Positions 23,793 to 33,581 of a DNA stretch of 64,000 nt are shown here, in pieces. The translations under genes were made by a program, and so were the position numbers. The notes under the pieces are model-generated. The model was not told where the DNA came from, did not search any database, and saw nothing but the letters and a program-made list of their open reading frames with translations. This stretch comes from Actinomyces respiraculi (GTDB taxonomy: Bacteria; Actinomycetota; Actinomycetes; Actinomycetales; Actinomycetaceae). The stretch's first letter is position 1; the number at the start of each line of letters is the position of its first letter. The stretch is from positions 1,364,001 to 1,428,000 of the forward strand of contig NZ_CP063989.1 of the NCBI RefSeq assembly GCF_014595995.2, in the 5' to 3' direction.

Positions 23793-25031
23793 ATGCGCCC
23801 CGACGTGCTGCCCGTCATCGTCTCCGGCGAGCAGAGCGCCTACGCGCTCGCCCGCCTCATGCATGAGGCCACGGGCTCGCGCGTGCTGTGTGTGAGCCCC
23901 CAGCCGATCGAGGCGATCACCCGCTCGTCCTTCATCGATGTTCACCGCGTGCCGCTCCGCCAGGACGACGACGCCCTGTGTGCGACCCTGGAGGAGATCC
24001 GCGACGCCCACGTGGGCCGGACCCTCGTCGTCATGGCCAACCACGACAACTTCGCCCGCTTCGCCGCCGTTCACCGCGAGCGCCTGGGTGAGCGCGTCAT
24101 CATGCCCTACCCAAGCCTCGACGTCTTCGACGCCGTCCAGGACAAGGGTCGGTTCTCCGAGATCTGCCGTGCGCAGGGCATCCCCACCCCGCCGGACACC
24201 GTCGTCGACCTGGCCGACCCGCAGGAAGGCGAGTGGACCGCCCCCCAGGTCGACCTGCGCTTCCCCGTCGTCGCCAAGGCCATCGACGCCCTCGACTACG
24301 CCCGCGTGTCCTTCGAGGGCAAGGCAAAGGTCTTCTTCGTCGACAGCCAGGACGAGCTCGACGCCCTGTGGGCACCCATGCGGGCCGCCGGATTCACCGG
24401 GCGCTTCCTCGTCCAGGAGCGCATCCCCGGGGATGACACGTGCGGCGTCTCCCTGACCTCCTACGTCGACTCGCACGGCAGGGTCACACTGCGCTCCTCC
24501 GCCCGCGTCCTCGTCGAGGACCACGATCCCACCGCCATCGGCAACCCGATCGCCATGCTCGTCGAGGACTACCCGCAGATGCACGAGCAGATCGAGTCCT
24601 TCTTCCGGGCCGTGGGCTACACGGGCTTCGCCAACGTCGACGTCAAGGTGGACCCGCGCGACGGCGCCCACTACTTCTTCGAGATCAACCCCCGCATGGG
24701 CCGCAACTGCTATTACGTGCGCGCCGGCGGGATCAACCTCATGGAGCCCATGCTCGCCGACCTCGTGGACGGGCGCAGCCTCGAGCCGCGCCGGGCCGCC
24801 GCCCCTGCCGTCTACAGCCTCATCCCGCGTCGCCTCATCTATCGTTACCTCAGGGAGCCGGGCCTCGCCTCACGGGTGCGCGCCGTCATCCGCCGCTCAG
24901 GCGTGCACGACCCCATGCTCAACCCTGAGGAGAAGAACGTCAGACGCGCGGTCGTTGTCCACCTCCAGCGCCTCAACTACTACCGCAAGCTCAACCGCTT
25001 CTACCCGCGTCCCGAGGGGCTCTACTGCTGA
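23793..25031 (+). CDS. ATP-grasp carboxylate-amine ligase, probable cell-wall amino-acid ligase
   Basis: 412 residues. An N-terminal Rossmann-like part (1-110) precedes an ATP-grasp domain (about 115-330) with the Mg-binding FFEINPRMGRNCYYV (Glu and Asn ligands) near 290-305. It resembles carboxylate-amine ligases of the D-aspartate ligase (Asl) type, which attach a D-amino acid to the stem-peptide side chain. Two FemAB-family genes follow at once, and Actinomyces-type walls use Lys/Orn bridges with acidic D-amino acids, so a role in making the peptidoglycan cross-bridge is likely (inference). GGGAGGA precedes the ATG. Biosynthetic ligases of other peptides are an alternative. Confidence 0.75.
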   Translation: MRPDVLPVIVSGEQSAYALARLMHEATGSRVLCVSPQPIEAITRSSFIDVHRVPLRQDDDALCATLEEIRDAHVGRTLVVMANHDNFARFAAVHRERLGERVIMPYPSLDVFDAVQDKGRFSEICRAQGIPTPPDTVVDLADPQEGEWTAPQVDLRFPVVAKAIDALDYARVSFEGKAKVFFVDSQDELDALWAPMRAAGFTGRFLVQERIPGDDTCGVSLTSYVDSHGRVTLRSSARVLVEDHDPTAIGNPIAMLVEDYPQMHEQIESFFRAVGYTGFANVDVKVDPRDGAHYFFEINPRMGRNCYYVRAGGINLMEPMLADLVDGRSLEPRRAAAPAVYSLIPRRLIYRYLREPGLASRVRAVIRRSGVHDPMLNPEEKNVRRAVVVHLQRLNYYRKLNRFYPRPEGLYC

Positions 25032-25070
25032 GCCGTGGGCCCGGGACGACGAGGAAGGGACCAGTTGCCC

Positions 25071-26087
25071 ATGCCCCAGACCTTCCGACCAGTCACTGAC
25101 GAGGACTACGCGCGGCTCATCGCCGGCAGCGCCTACCCGCACCGTGCCTCCGTCGAGTGGGACGACTACGCCGCCCTCCTGCCCGAGCGCGCCATCTGGC
25201 GAGGCTCCAGGCTCGCCTACCTGCCCGACGGCGCCACCCGCCCGCGCGCTGTCATCACCTTGCGCCAGTTCCACATCCACGCCATGCCCTTCCTGTGGGC
25301 CGAGGGCGGCCCCGTGTGGGTGGGGGCCGAGCCCAGCGCCGAGGAGGAGACGGCCCTCGCCGCAGCCCTGGGCAACCTCGTGCGCTCCGAGGACAGCGCT
25401 CAGGCCTTCGTGCGCCTCGACGTCCTGCACCACGAGGACGTCACCGGCACAGTCCCTGCCTGCCAGGACCTGTACGCGCACGACACCACGGTTGTCATCG
25501 ACACGACGGGAACTGAGGAGGACCTGCGCGCCCGCATGAAGAAGCGGGGTCGGCGCGACGTCAACAAGGCCCAGCGTGAGTGCCCCGCCACCATCGCCGA
25601 GGAGACGACGACGATCGATCGTGCCGGCTTCGACGAGCTCATCGCCGTCATGACGGTCACGAGCGAGCGCCAGGGGTTCAACGCCCACGACGCCGACTAC
25701 TACTGGACCTTCTTCACGACTTTCCGCGACAAGGGCATGGCGCGGCTCTTCGTCGGCCGCCAGGACGGCCGCCCGGTCAACTGGGGCATGTTCATCGTCC
25801 GAGATGACTTCGCCACCTATGAGGTGGCCGCCTCGACCGAGGAGGCGCGGCGCACGGGGGCACCGGACCTCACGCTCTACAACGGCCTGCTCGCCCTGCA
25901 GGCCGATGGCGTTCGGGCCGTGGACCTCGTCGCCGTCGGCTCCGACTACAACCCCGCCCTCAACACGCTCAACCGCTTCAAGACGAAGTGGACGTCGGAG
26001 ACGACGCGTGTGCCCGCGCCCGTGGAGGTCGTCCTCAAGCCCCTGCGCTACCGCGTCCTGAACTGGATTGCCGCTCGGCGCCCCTGA
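25071..26087 (+). CDS. FemAB-family aminoacyltransferase (copy 1)
   Basis: 338 residues with the double-GNAT layout of Fem transferases, which move an amino acid from aminoacyl-tRNA to the peptidoglycan stem or bridge. Typical stretches: a Trp-rich FLWAEGGPVWVG near 80-95, KKRGRRDVNKAQRE near 160 (basic substrate loop) and LVAVGSDYNPALNTLNRFKTKW near the end. The start was set at ATG 25071, 10 nt past GGAAGGGA; a TTG six nt upstream is also possible. 39 nt after the ATP-grasp gene, so one operon. The amino acid used cannot be told. Confidence 0.82.
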   Translation: MPQTFRPVTDEDYARLIAGSAYPHRASVEWDDYAALLPERAIWRGSRLAYLPDGATRPRAVITLRQFHIHAMPFLWAEGGPVWVGAEPSAEEETALAAALGNLVRSEDSAQAFVRLDVLHHEDVTGTVPACQDLYAHDTTVVIDTTGTEEDLRARMKKRGRRDVNKAQRECPATIAEETTTIDRAGFDELIAVMTVTSERQGFNAHDADYYWTFFTTFRDKGMARLFVGRQDGRPVNWGMFIVRDDFATYEVAASTEEARRTGAPDLTLYNGLLALQADGVRAVDLVAVGSDYNPALNTLNRFKTKWTSETTRVPAPVEVVLKPLRYRVLNWIAARRP

Positions 26088-26228
26088 GCGCCTCGCCCCG
26101 GCCCCGAGCACACCGATGGGCACCTCACTGCCAAGGATGAGGCGCAGGCAGAACCCGGGTGGTTAGGCTCGGACCACCGATAACGAAGCGCAACATGGTG
26201 CGCGCCCGACAGATGTAGGAGAGAGCAG

Positions 26229-27287
26229 ATGAGCCCAGCCGCCACCGAGACCTCGACGAACGGTGAGCCGACCGCCATCCTGCGTCCCGTCAACGCCCGG
26301 GACGCGCGCATCGCGGTGGGCTGCACCCCCTGCCCGCTTGAGCAGCATGAGGTCTGGCAGGCCTTCGAGACCAGCCAGGGCCACGAGCTCTTCGGGCGCT
26401 TCCTCTACGAGTGCGAGGGCAAGCCCACCGCCGTCATCAGCCTCTACCGCTACACCATCGGCGGACAGCCCTTCCTGTGGGCCAAGCACGGCCCCGTCTG
26501 GCTCAAGGAGCAGACCCCCGAGCGTGAGGCCGACCTTCGCCGCAGGCTCGTGGCCGCCGTGCGCGCCCGCGACCCGCGCATCGTCTTCATCCGCATGCAC
26601 GCCCGCTTCCAGGCCCCCGACACCCACGAGCTCATCTCCACCATCACCTACGACCGCACCTACGTCATCGACCTGCGCCCGGGCACCCCCGAGGCGATCA
26701 GCGCGGCAATGCCCAAGGACGGGCGCCGCGGTGTGCGCCGCGCCGAGCGCACCGCCCGCGAGGCCGGATGCACCATCGCGGAGGAGACCGGCCTGGACCG
26801 CGCCGCCTTCGAGGAGCTCTACGCCGTCCTGGAGGAGACCGCCCGGCGCGACGGCTTCAGTCCCCACCCCAGCCAGGTCTACTGGGACATGCTCACCGCC
26901 CTGGGCCCCGAGCACGCCCGCGTCTTCGTCCTGCGCAAGGACGGCATCCCTCACTGCTGGGACCTCGTGACAGTCTCCGGCACGATGGCCACCGCCTACT
27001 ACGGCGCCTCCTCCAACGCCTCACGCGGCTTCCGCGGCGCCGAGGCCCTGGACTGGTTCGTCGCCTGCGCCATGGCCGACGAGGGCCGCACCGGCCTGGA
27101 CCTCATGGGCGCCGAGTCCACCCGGGTGCCCGAGCTGTACTCCGTGGGCCGGTACAAGCGACGCTTCGCCCAGCACCCCACCGAGGTCGACGGCGCCTGG
27201 GACGTGCTCGTGCGCCCCGTGGTCTACCGCGCCATGGTGCAGGCGCGTCGCGCGCGTCACGCCCTGCGCCGCCACCGGGGAGCCTGA
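26229..27287 (+). CDS. FemAB-family aminoacyltransferase (copy 2)
   Basis: 352 residues, paralogous to the gene 141 nt upstream: FLWAKHGPVWLK, PKDGRRGVRRAERTAREAGC and LMGAESTRVPELYSVGRYKRRF occupy corresponding places. It presumably adds a different bridge residue or acts at another position. AGGAGAG precedes the ATG. The 141-nt gap with a TTAGGCT stretch may hold its own promoter. Cytoplasmic, on lipid-linked precursors. Confidence 0.82.
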   Translation: MSPAATETSTNGEPTAILRPVNARDARIAVGCTPCPLEQHEVWQAFETSQGHELFGRFLYECEGKPTAVISLYRYTIGGQPFLWAKHGPVWLKEQTPEREADLRRRLVAAVRARDPRIVFIRMHARFQAPDTHELISTITYDRTYVIDLRPGTPEAISAAMPKDGRRGVRRAERTAREAGCTIAEETGLDRAAFEELYAVLEETARRDGFSPHPSQVYWDMLTALGPEHARVFVLRKDGIPHCWDLVTVSGTMATAYYGASSNASRGFRGAEALDWFVACAMADEGRTGLDLMGAESTRVPELYSVGRYKRRFAQHPTEVDGAWDVLVRPVVYRAMVQARRARHALRRHRGA

Positions 27288-27304
27288 GCCCACCGCGCGG
27301 TCGG

Positions 27305-27310
27305 TATGAT
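27305..27310 (+). promoter_or_regulatory. -10 box of the thrS operon
   Basis: TATGAT, one mismatch from TATAAT and rare here, lies 59 nt before the thrS start in the 82-nt gap after the FemAB gene. No convincing -35 is seen. It would drive thrS and the coupled lipid genes. Confidence 0.45.
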
Positions 27311-27369
27311 CCGGCACAAGCGGGCGCACCCGTACAGCGTCCGCCGTCCCCCACGTCAGGAGCACCCTC

Positions 27370-29412
27370 GTGTCAACTCGGCCCAGCATCGACATCACCC
27401 TTGACGGCGTTTCGCGCAGCATCGAGGAGGGCACCACCGGCACGATGCTCCTGGCCGACGCCGACGGCGTCGTCGCCATGAGGGTCGACGGCGAGCCCTG
27501 GGACCTCGAGCGCATCGTGCCCGCCGGTGCCGCCGTCGAGGCCATCACCCTCGACAGCGAGGACGGCCTCAACATCCTGCGCCACTCCGCCACCCACGTC
27601 ATGGCCCAGGCCGTCCAGGAGCTCTTCCCCGACGTCAACCTGGGCATCGGCCCCTTCATCACCGACGGCTTCTACTACGACTTCGGAGGCATCGACGCCG
27701 TCACCCCCGAGCTCCTCAAGGAGATCGAGAAGCGGATGAAGCGCATCGTCAAGGAGGGCCAGGCCTTCCGACGTCGCGACATCACCGAGGAGCAGGGCCG
27801 CGCCGAGCTGGCCGACCAGCCCTACAAGCTCGAGCTCATCACCACCAAGGGCCAGGGCGCGGAGGCCACCGCGAGCGTCGAGGTCGGCGCCGGCGGCCTG
27901 ACCATGTACGACAACGTCCGCCGCGACGGCGAGGTCGCCTGGACCGACCTGTGCCGCGGCCCGCACCTGCCCTCCACCCGTCTCATCGGCCAGGGCTTCG
28001 CCCTCACCCGCTCCTCAGCCGCCTACTGGAAGGGCGACCAGAACGGCGACTCCCTCCAGCGCATCTACGGCACCGCCTGGGCCTCCAAGGAGGACCTCAA
28101 GGCCCATCAGGAGCGCATGGCCGAGGCCGCCCGCCGCGACCACCGCAAGATCGGTGCCGAGCTGGACCTGTACTCCTTCCCCGAGGAGATCGGCCCGGGC
28201 CTGGTCGTCTTCCACCCCAAGGGAGGCATGCTGCGCCACCAGATCGAGCAGTACGTCATCCGGCGTCACGAGGAGGCCGGCTTCGACTTCGTCCACACGC
28301 CGGAGATCTCCAAGGGCGGGCTGTTCCACACCTCCGGGCACCTGCCGTACTACGCGGACACGATGTTCCCGCCCATGCTCGCGGACGAGGAGACCGATGC
28401 CGAGGGCACGGTGACCAGGGCCGGCCAGGAGTACTACCTCAAGGCCATGAACTGCCCGATGCACAACCTCATCTTCCGCTCGCGTGGACGCTCCTACCGT
28501 GAGCTGCCGCTGCGCCTGTTCGAGATGGGGCACGACTACCGCTACGAGAAGTCCGGCGTTGTCCACGGCCTGACCCGCATGCGCGGCTTCACCCAGGACG
28601 ACTCGCACACCTACTGCACCCGTGAGCAGGCGCCCGCCGAGATCCGCACCCAGATCGAGTTCTTCATCTCGATCCTCACCGCCTTTGGCCTGAGCGACTT
28701 CTACCTTGAGCTGTCCACCCGCGATGAGGACGGTGCCAAGAAGGACAAGTTCATCGGCTCGGACGAGGACTGGCAGGCCGCCACCCGCACCCTTGAGGAG
28801 GTCTGTGCCTCCACCGGCCTCGACCTCGTCCCGGACCCGGGCGGCGCCGCCTTCTACGGCCCGAAGGTCTCCGTCCAGGTCAAGGACGCCATCGGCCGCA
28901 CCTGGCAGATGTCGACCATCCAGTACGACTTCAACCAGCCCGAGCGCTTCGACCTGCAGTACACCGCTCCCGACGGCACCCACCAGCGCCCGATCATGCT
29001 GCACTCGGCCAAGCTCGGCAGCGTCGAGCGCTTCATCGGCGTGCTCACCGAGCACTACGCCGGGGCCTTCCCCGCGTGGCTCGCCCCCATCCAGGTGCGC
29101 CTGGTGCCCGTCGCCGAGGCCTTCGACGACTATGTCAGCGAGGTCGCCGCCCGCCTGCGCGAGCGCGGCGTGCGCGTCGAGACCGACCTGTCCGACGACC
29201 GCTTCGGCAAGAAGATCCGCAACGCCTCCAAGGAGAGGGTCCCCTTCATCCTCATTGCAGGCGGTGATGACGCCGAGGCGGGCGCCGTGTCCTTCCGCTT
29301 CCGCGACGGCTCCCAGACCAACGGTGTGCCCGTGTCCGAGGCGATCGAGCACATCGTGCGGGTCATCGCCGAGCGGGTCAACGACCCGGCGGGGGAGAAG
29401 ATCGAGCGATGA
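27370..29412 (+). CDS. thrS: Threonyl-tRNA synthetase
   Basis: Charges tRNA-Thr. 680 residues: TGS domain (1-65), the editing domain with HSATHVMAQ, the class II core with motif 2 ([13 protein letters not shown]), the zinc-binding Cys in AMNCPMHN, and the [17 protein letters not shown] motif 3 region, then the anticodon-binding domain ([17 protein letters not shown]). The start is GTG at 27370, 7 nt after AGGAG. Its stop overlaps the HIT gene start (ATGA), so it heads a long coupled operon, as Rv2614c does in mycobacteria. Confidence 0.97.
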   Translation: MSTRPSIDITLDGVSRSIEEGTTGTMLLADADGVVAMRVDGEPWDLERIVPAGAAVEAITLDSEDGLNILRHSATHVMAQAVQELFPDVNLGIGPFITDGFYYDFGGIDAVTPELLKEIEKRMKRIVKEGQAFRRRDITEEQGRAELADQPYKLELITTKGQGAEATASVEVGAGGLTMYDNVRRDGEVAWTDLCRGPHLPSTRLIGQGFALTRSSAAYWKGDQNGDSLQRIYGTAWASKEDLKAHQERMAEAARRDHRKIGAELDLYSFPEEIGPGLVVFHPKGGMLRHQIEQYVIRRHEEAGFDFVHTPEISKGGLFHTSGHLPYYADTMFPPMLADEETDAEGTVTRAGQEYYLKAMNCPMHNLIFRSRGRSYRELPLRLFEMGHDYRYEKSGVVHGLTRMRGFTQDDSHTYCTREQAPAEIRTQIEFFISILTAFGLSDFYLELSTRDEDGAKKDKFIGSDEDWQAATRTLEEVCASTGLDLVPDPGGAAFYGPKVSVQVKDAIGRTWQMSTIQYDFNQPERFDLQYTAPDGTHQRPIMLHSAKLGSVERFIGVLTEHYAGAFPAWLAPIQVRLVPVAEAFDDYVSEVAARLRERGVRVETDLSDDRFGKKIRNASKERVPFILIAGGDDAEAGAVSFRFRDGSQTNGVPVSEAIEHIVRVIAERVNDPAGEKIER

Positions 29413-30065
29413 CGGGCCAGCCCGAGCAGGCGCCCGGTGCCGCGCCCGGTTCCCTCGACGAGCTCGAGGGAAGCGTCCTCGCCGGGCCGCTCGGGCCCGT
29501 CACCGTTGAGCAGCCCTTCCAGTTCCCGGACCTGCCTGAGCCCTTCGGGCGCCTGTGGACGCCGCACCGCATGGTCTACATCGGTGGCCAGGACAAGCCG
29601 ACGGACTCCACCGAGGCCCAGTGCCCCTTCTGTGCGGCCCCCGCCCGCGAGGACGAGGCGGCGCTCATTGTGCACCGGGGCGAGCACGCCTACGTGCTCA
29701 TGAACCTCTACCCCTACAACACCGGTCACCTGCTCGTGTGCCCCTACCGCCACGTCTCCGACTGGACCGAGGCCGACGACGCCGAACGCGTCGAGATCGG
29801 ACGCCTGACGGCGCGCGCCATGGAGGTCCTGCGCCACGTGTCCCACCCGCACGGCTTCAACCTGGGCATGAACCAGGGCGAGGTTGCCGGTGCGGGCATC
29901 GCCGCCCACCTGCACCAGCACATCGTGCCGCGGTGGACGGGTGACGCCAACTTCATGCCGATCATCGGCAAGACCAAGCCCGTGCCTCAGCTCCTGGGCG
30001 AGCAGCGCGACATGCTCGCCGCCGCCTGGCTCGCCGCCCCGACCACGGCGGGCCCGCAGCACTGA
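29409..30065 (+). CDS. HIT-family protein (Ap4A phosphorylase-like)
   Basis: 218 residues. HIT signature [10 protein letters not shown] (HxHxH) near 165-175 with the preceding [15 protein letters not shown]; a CPFCAAP pair near 70 may bind zinc. By position and sequence it corresponds to mycobacterial Rv2613c, an Ap4A phosphorylase. Dinucleotide polyphosphates are by-products of aminoacyl-tRNA synthetases, so its coupling to thrS is sensible. ATGA overlap with thrS; pgsA follows after 45 nt. Confidence 0.88.
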   Translation: MTGQPEQAPGAAPGSLDELEGSVLAGPLGPVTVEQPFQFPDLPEPFGRLWTPHRMVYIGGQDKPTDSTEAQCPFCAAPAREDEAALIVHRGEHAYVLMNLYPYNTGHLLVCPYRHVSDWTEADDAERVEIGRLTARAMEVLRHVSHPHGFNLGMNQGEVAGAGIAAHLHQHIVPRWTGDANFMPIIGKTKPVPQLLGEQRDMLAAAWLAAPTTAGPQH

Positions 30066-30110
30066 CCTGCTGCCACTCGACACGACCCGCCACGACCACA
30101 CGAGGACACC

Positions 30111-30755
30111 ATGCTCGGACAGCACGGACGCGGCCTGACCAAGGCCCTGTTCACCCGGCCGGCGCTTGCGCTCGCCCGCGTCGGCGTCACGCCCAACGCA
30201 CTGACCGTCACCGGCACGCTTCTGACCATCCTCGTCGCCGTCACCACCCTGCCGCAGGGGCGCTTCCTGCTCGGCGTGGCCCTGCTGATCCTTGTCGTCA
30301 TCGGTGACTCCTTCGACGGCATCCTCGCGCGCGCCACCGGCACCACCTCCGTCTTCGGCGCCTTCCTCGACTCCACCATGGACCGCCTTGCCGACGGCGC
30401 CATCTTCGGCTCCCTGGTCGCCTGGGCGGCGCTGCGCCTGGAGGCCGGCGCCCTGCGCACGACGACCATCGCCGTGGGCCTGGCCGTCGTCGTCCTCGCC
30501 GAGGTCGTGTCCTACACGCGTGCCAAGGCCGAGTCCGTGGGCACCAGCGCCAGCGTGGGCATCGCCGAGCGCAGCGACCGCCTCGTTGTCGCCGGGGTCG
30601 GCGCCGTCGCCGTGGGCCTGGGCGCCCCGCAGTGGGTGCTCACCGCCGCCCTGGGGCTCATCGCCGTCGGCTCCCTCATCACGGTGCTCCAGCGGGTCCT
30701 GACCGTGCGCACCCAGCTGAGCCGGCGCGAGCAGGGCGAGGACGCGACGCCGTGA
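30111..30755 (+). CDS. pgsA: Phosphatidylinositol phosphate synthase (CDP-alcohol phosphotransferase)
   Basis: 214-residue integral membrane enzyme with about six helices and the CDP-alcohol motif D-xx-DG-xx-AR-x8-G-xxx-D-xxx-D spelled out in DSFDGILARATGTTSVFGAFLDSTMDRLAD (near 63-92). It couples inositol phosphate to CDP-diacylglycerol, giving phosphatidylinositol phosphate, the first lipid of the PIM pathway. Assignment to inositol rather than glycerol rests on the pimA/patA-like neighbours. GAGG lies 5 nt before the ATG. Confidence 0.9.
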   Translation: MLGQHGRGLTKALFTRPALALARVGVTPNALTVTGTLLTILVAVTTLPQGRFLLGVALLILVVIGDSFDGILARATGTTSVFGAFLDSTMDRLADGAIFGSLVAWAALRLEAGALRTTTIAVGLAVVVLAEVVSYTRAKAESVGTSASVGIAERSDRLVVAGVGAVAVGLGAPQWVLTAALGLIAVGSLITVLQRVLTVRTQLSRREQGEDATP

Positions 30756-31765
30756 GCCCCGCCGTCGAGGACCTCTACCGCTTCGCCTGGCGGTACGCCC
30801 ACCGTCTTCCGCCGCGCCTGGGCTACGCGATGTGCCACCTGGGCGCCGACGCCGCCTGGCTCCTGCACACGCTCCAGGGCAGGCGCACCGGCGTCGGCCA
30901 GCTCAGGCGCAACCTCGCCCGCCTACTGCCAGAGGCCAGCCCGGTCGGGCTGCGGCGCGCCACCAGGCAGGGCATGCGCTCCTACATGCGCTACTTCTAC
31001 GAGGCCTTCGCCCTGCCCGGTACCAGCCCCGCCCAGCGCCTGGCCCGCGTGCGCCCCGACATCGACCCCCGGGCCTACGAGGACCTGGCGTCCGGATCGA
31101 TCGTCGTCGCCCTGCCCCACATGGGCAACTGGGACCTCGTGGGCGCCTGGGCCTCGTCCGAGCTCGCGCAGGTCCTCACCGTTGCCGAGCACCTGGAGCC
31201 CGACGACCTCTTCCAGCAGTTCGTGGCCTTCCGTGAGGGCCTGGGCATGCGTGTCATCGGCCAGCGGCGCGGCCAGAGGGTCTTCGACCGCCTCCTTGCC
31301 GCCGCCCAGGAGGGCCACCACGCCATCGCCCTGCTCGCCGACCGCGACCTGTCCTCCGCCGGGGTCCAGGCCGAGCTCAGCGGACACGCCATGAGGGCGG
31401 CGGCCGGGCCGGCCGCGCTTGCCGTGCGCCTGGACCTGCCCCTGTACTACGCCAGCATCTTTTACGAGCGCCTGACGGGCGAGCGCCGCCGAGACGCCGC
31501 CGGCCCCTGGGGCGTCACCTTGCGCCTGCGCAAGGTTGAGGAGCCCGCGCCCGCCGGGGCGAGCGAGCGCGAGCGCGTCGAGGCCTGGACCCGGGCCTGG
31601 GTCAGCGCCCTGGCCCCCGAGCTCGCAGCCCACGCCACCGACTGGCATATGCTCCAGCCCGTCTTCGACGAGGACCTGGATCCCGAGCGCCTTGCGCGCG
31701 CCCACGCCCGTGAGAAGAACCAGAGCCCGCCCGACGCCGCGACGACGGGGGAGGAGCGATCATGA
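30752..31765 (+). CDS. patA: Phosphatidylinositol mannoside acyltransferase, PatA-like
   Basis: 337 residues of the LpxL/HtrB acyltransferase superfamily with the catalytic HxxxxD in PHMGNWDLVG near 124-130. In the mycobacterial locus the gene in this place (Rv2611c) acylates the mannose of PIM1/PIM2. A GTG start overlaps the pgsA stop (GTGA), and its stop overlaps pimA (ATGA). Acts at the inner membrane face. Confidence 0.9.
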   Translation: MSPAVEDLYRFAWRYAHRLPPRLGYAMCHLGADAAWLLHTLQGRRTGVGQLRRNLARLLPEASPVGLRRATRQGMRSYMRYFYEAFALPGTSPAQRLARVRPDIDPRAYEDLASGSIVVALPHMGNWDLVGAWASSELAQVLTVAEHLEPDDLFQQFVAFREGLGMRVIGQRRGQRVFDRLLAAAQEGHHAIALLADRDLSSAGVQAELSGHAMRAAAGPAALAVRLDLPLYYASIFYERLTGERRRDAAGPWGVTLRLRKVEEPAPAGASERERVEAWTRAWVSALAPELAAHATDWHMLQPVFDEDLDPERLARAHAREKNQSPPDAATTGEERS

Positions 31766-32952
31766 GAGTCGGCCTTGTCTGCCCCTACTCCCTCGACGCC
31801 CACGGCGGCGTGCAGGTCCACGTGCTCGACCTCGCCGCCGAGCTCAGACGCCGGGGCCATGAGGTCGGCATCCTCGCCCCCGCCTCTGAGGACACCGAGC
31901 TGCCCGAGGGCGTGACCAGCGCGGGGGACAGCGTCGCCATCCCCTACAACGGCTCAGTGGCCCGGCTCAACTTCGGCCCGGTCGTCGCCCGGCGCGCCCG
32001 CCGCTGGCTCGATGAGGGTCAGTACGACCTGCTGCACATCCACGAGCCGATCACCCCGAGCGTCGGCATGCTCGTCCTGCAGGCCGCGCAGGCGCCGGTC
32101 GTGGCGACCTTCCACGCCGCCTTGGACCGCTCCCGGGCCCGTGAGATCCTCTCGCCGGCCACCGTCCCGCTCATCGAGCGCATCGCCGCGCGCATCGCCG
32201 TCTCAGAGGAGGCCCGCCGTACCCTTGTGCACTTCCACGGGGGTGACGCCGTTGTCATCCCCAACGGCGTCAACGTCGCCCCATTCGCCGAAGCCCCCAG
32301 CGACGACCCCCGCTTCGCGGGCACCGACCAGGCGCCCACGATCGCCTTCCTGGGACGCCTGGACGAGCCCCGCAAGGGCCTGCAGGTGCTCGCCGGAGCC
32401 ATCGGCCCCGTCCTCGCGGCCGTCCCCGGCGCCCGCTTCCTCATCGCCGGGCGCGGCGAGGCCGAGGAGCAGCGCCAGGCCCTGGCGCGCTACGGCGAGC
32501 ACGTGCAGTTCCTCGGCGGTGTGAGCGACGAGGACAAGGCCGCGATGCTCGCCTCCGCCACCTGCTACGTGGCCCCGCAGACCGGGGGAGAGTCCTTCGG
32601 CATCGTGCTCGTCGAGGCCATGGCCGCCGGCAGCCGGGTCATCGCCTCGGACCTGACGGCCTTCTCCGACGTCCTGGGGGCCGGACAGTACGGCGCCCTC
32701 TTCAGCAATGGGGACAGTGACGACCTGGCCCGGGTCATCATTGACACGCTCACCCACCCCGAGGCCGCCGAGCAGCGGCGCCAGGCCGCACGGGAGGTGG
32801 TTGGACGCTACGACTGGGCCACGGTGACCGACGCCGTCCTCGACGTCTACGACATGGCCCTGTCCACCGCCCATACGCGCGTCGGCCCCGCTCGTGGGGC
32901 ACGCACCATGGTCGCGCGCCTGCGCGGTGTCCTTGACGGGGGTGAGCGGTGA
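31762..32952 (+). CDS. pimA: Phosphatidylinositol alpha-mannosyltransferase
   Basis: GT4 retaining glycosyltransferase that adds the first mannose from GDP-Man to phosphatidylinositol. 396 residues: N-terminal VCPYSLDAHGGVQVHVLDLA with the GGVQ acceptor loop, HIHEPITPS, and the C-terminal donor site with GRLDEPRKGLQVL and GGESFGIVLVEAMAAG (Glu of the EX7E element). Sits between patA and a small membrane gene with 4-bp overlaps on both sides, implying a fixed stoichiometry. Its presence predicts PIMs and perhaps a lipoglycan in the envelope. Confidence 0.93.
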   Translation: MRVGLVCPYSLDAHGGVQVHVLDLAAELRRRGHEVGILAPASEDTELPEGVTSAGDSVAIPYNGSVARLNFGPVVARRARRWLDEGQYDLLHIHEPITPSVGMLVLQAAQAPVVATFHAALDRSRAREILSPATVPLIERIAARIAVSEEARRTLVHFHGGDAVVIPNGVNVAPFAEAPSDDPRFAGTDQAPTIAFLGRLDEPRKGLQVLAGAIGPVLAAVPGARFLIAGRGEAEEQRQALARYGEHVQFLGGVSDEDKAAMLASATCYVAPQTGGESFGIVLVEAMAAGSRVIASDLTAFSDVLGAGQYGALFSNGDSDDLARVIIDTLTHPEAAEQRRQAAREVVGRYDWATVTDAVLDVYDMALSTAHTRVGPARGARTMVARLRGVLDGGER

Positions 32953-33581
32953 ACGCAGGCTGGGACGCTCTCCTGGCCGGTGTCCTGCTGCTCCTGGTGG
33001 CGGTGGCCACCGGCTGGGCCCTGTACGCCCAGGCGCTGAGAGTGGACCGCCTGCACCGCCAAGTGCTCGGCTCGCGCGCCACCCTGGAGACCCAGCTCGT
33101 CCACCGTGCCCAGGCCGCGGCCGAGCTCGCCGCCTCCGGCTGCCTCGACGCCGACTCCTCCCACCTGCTCTCGCGCGCCGCGCACGATGCCCTCGAGTGC
33201 GAGGCCCCCCTCGTCGAGGACGGGCTCGATCCCTCCTCCGTCGCCCCTGACCCGGACGTGCACATGCGTACCCGCGCCGCGGTCGAGTCGGATCTGTCGC
33301 GCGTGAGTCGCGCGGTCCTGGATCCGCAGACCCGCTGCGAGCTCATGGGGGACCCCCTGGCCGCCCAGTGCCTGTCGCGGCTCGACCGGGCCGGATACCG
33401 GCTGGTGCTCGCCCGTCGCTTCCACGACACTCATGTCTCGGAGACCAGGCGTCTGCGCCGCAGCTGGGTCGTGCGCCTGTTTCGGCTTGCCGGTCGCGCG
33501 CCGCTGCCGGGTACCTTCGACATGGACGACGACCTCGGCCCCGAGCATCCACCCGCCCGACACGACGAGGAGCGCGCATGA
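32949..33581 (+). CDS. Membrane-anchored hypothetical protein of the PIM operon
   Basis: 210 residues. One N-terminal transmembrane helix (about 8-28), then a long helical, probably coiled-coil region (30-155) rich in Arg, Ala and Leu, and an acidic C-terminal tail. The topology recalls LemA-type proteins, but I do not see a clear family motif. A GTG start overlaps the pimA stop and its stop overlaps the PrsW-like gene (ATGA). Possibly a scaffold for the lipid enzymes (inference). Confidence 0.7.
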   Translation: MNAGWDALLAGVLLLLVAVATGWALYAQALRVDRLHRQVLGSRATLETQLVHRAQAAAELAASGCLDADSSHLLSRAAHDALECEAPLVEDGLDPSSVAPDPDVHMRTRAAVESDLSRVSRAVLDPQTRCELMGDPLAAQCLSRLDRAGYRLVLARRFHDTHVSETRRLRRSWVVRLFRLAGRAPLPGTFDMDDDLGPEHPPARHDEERA

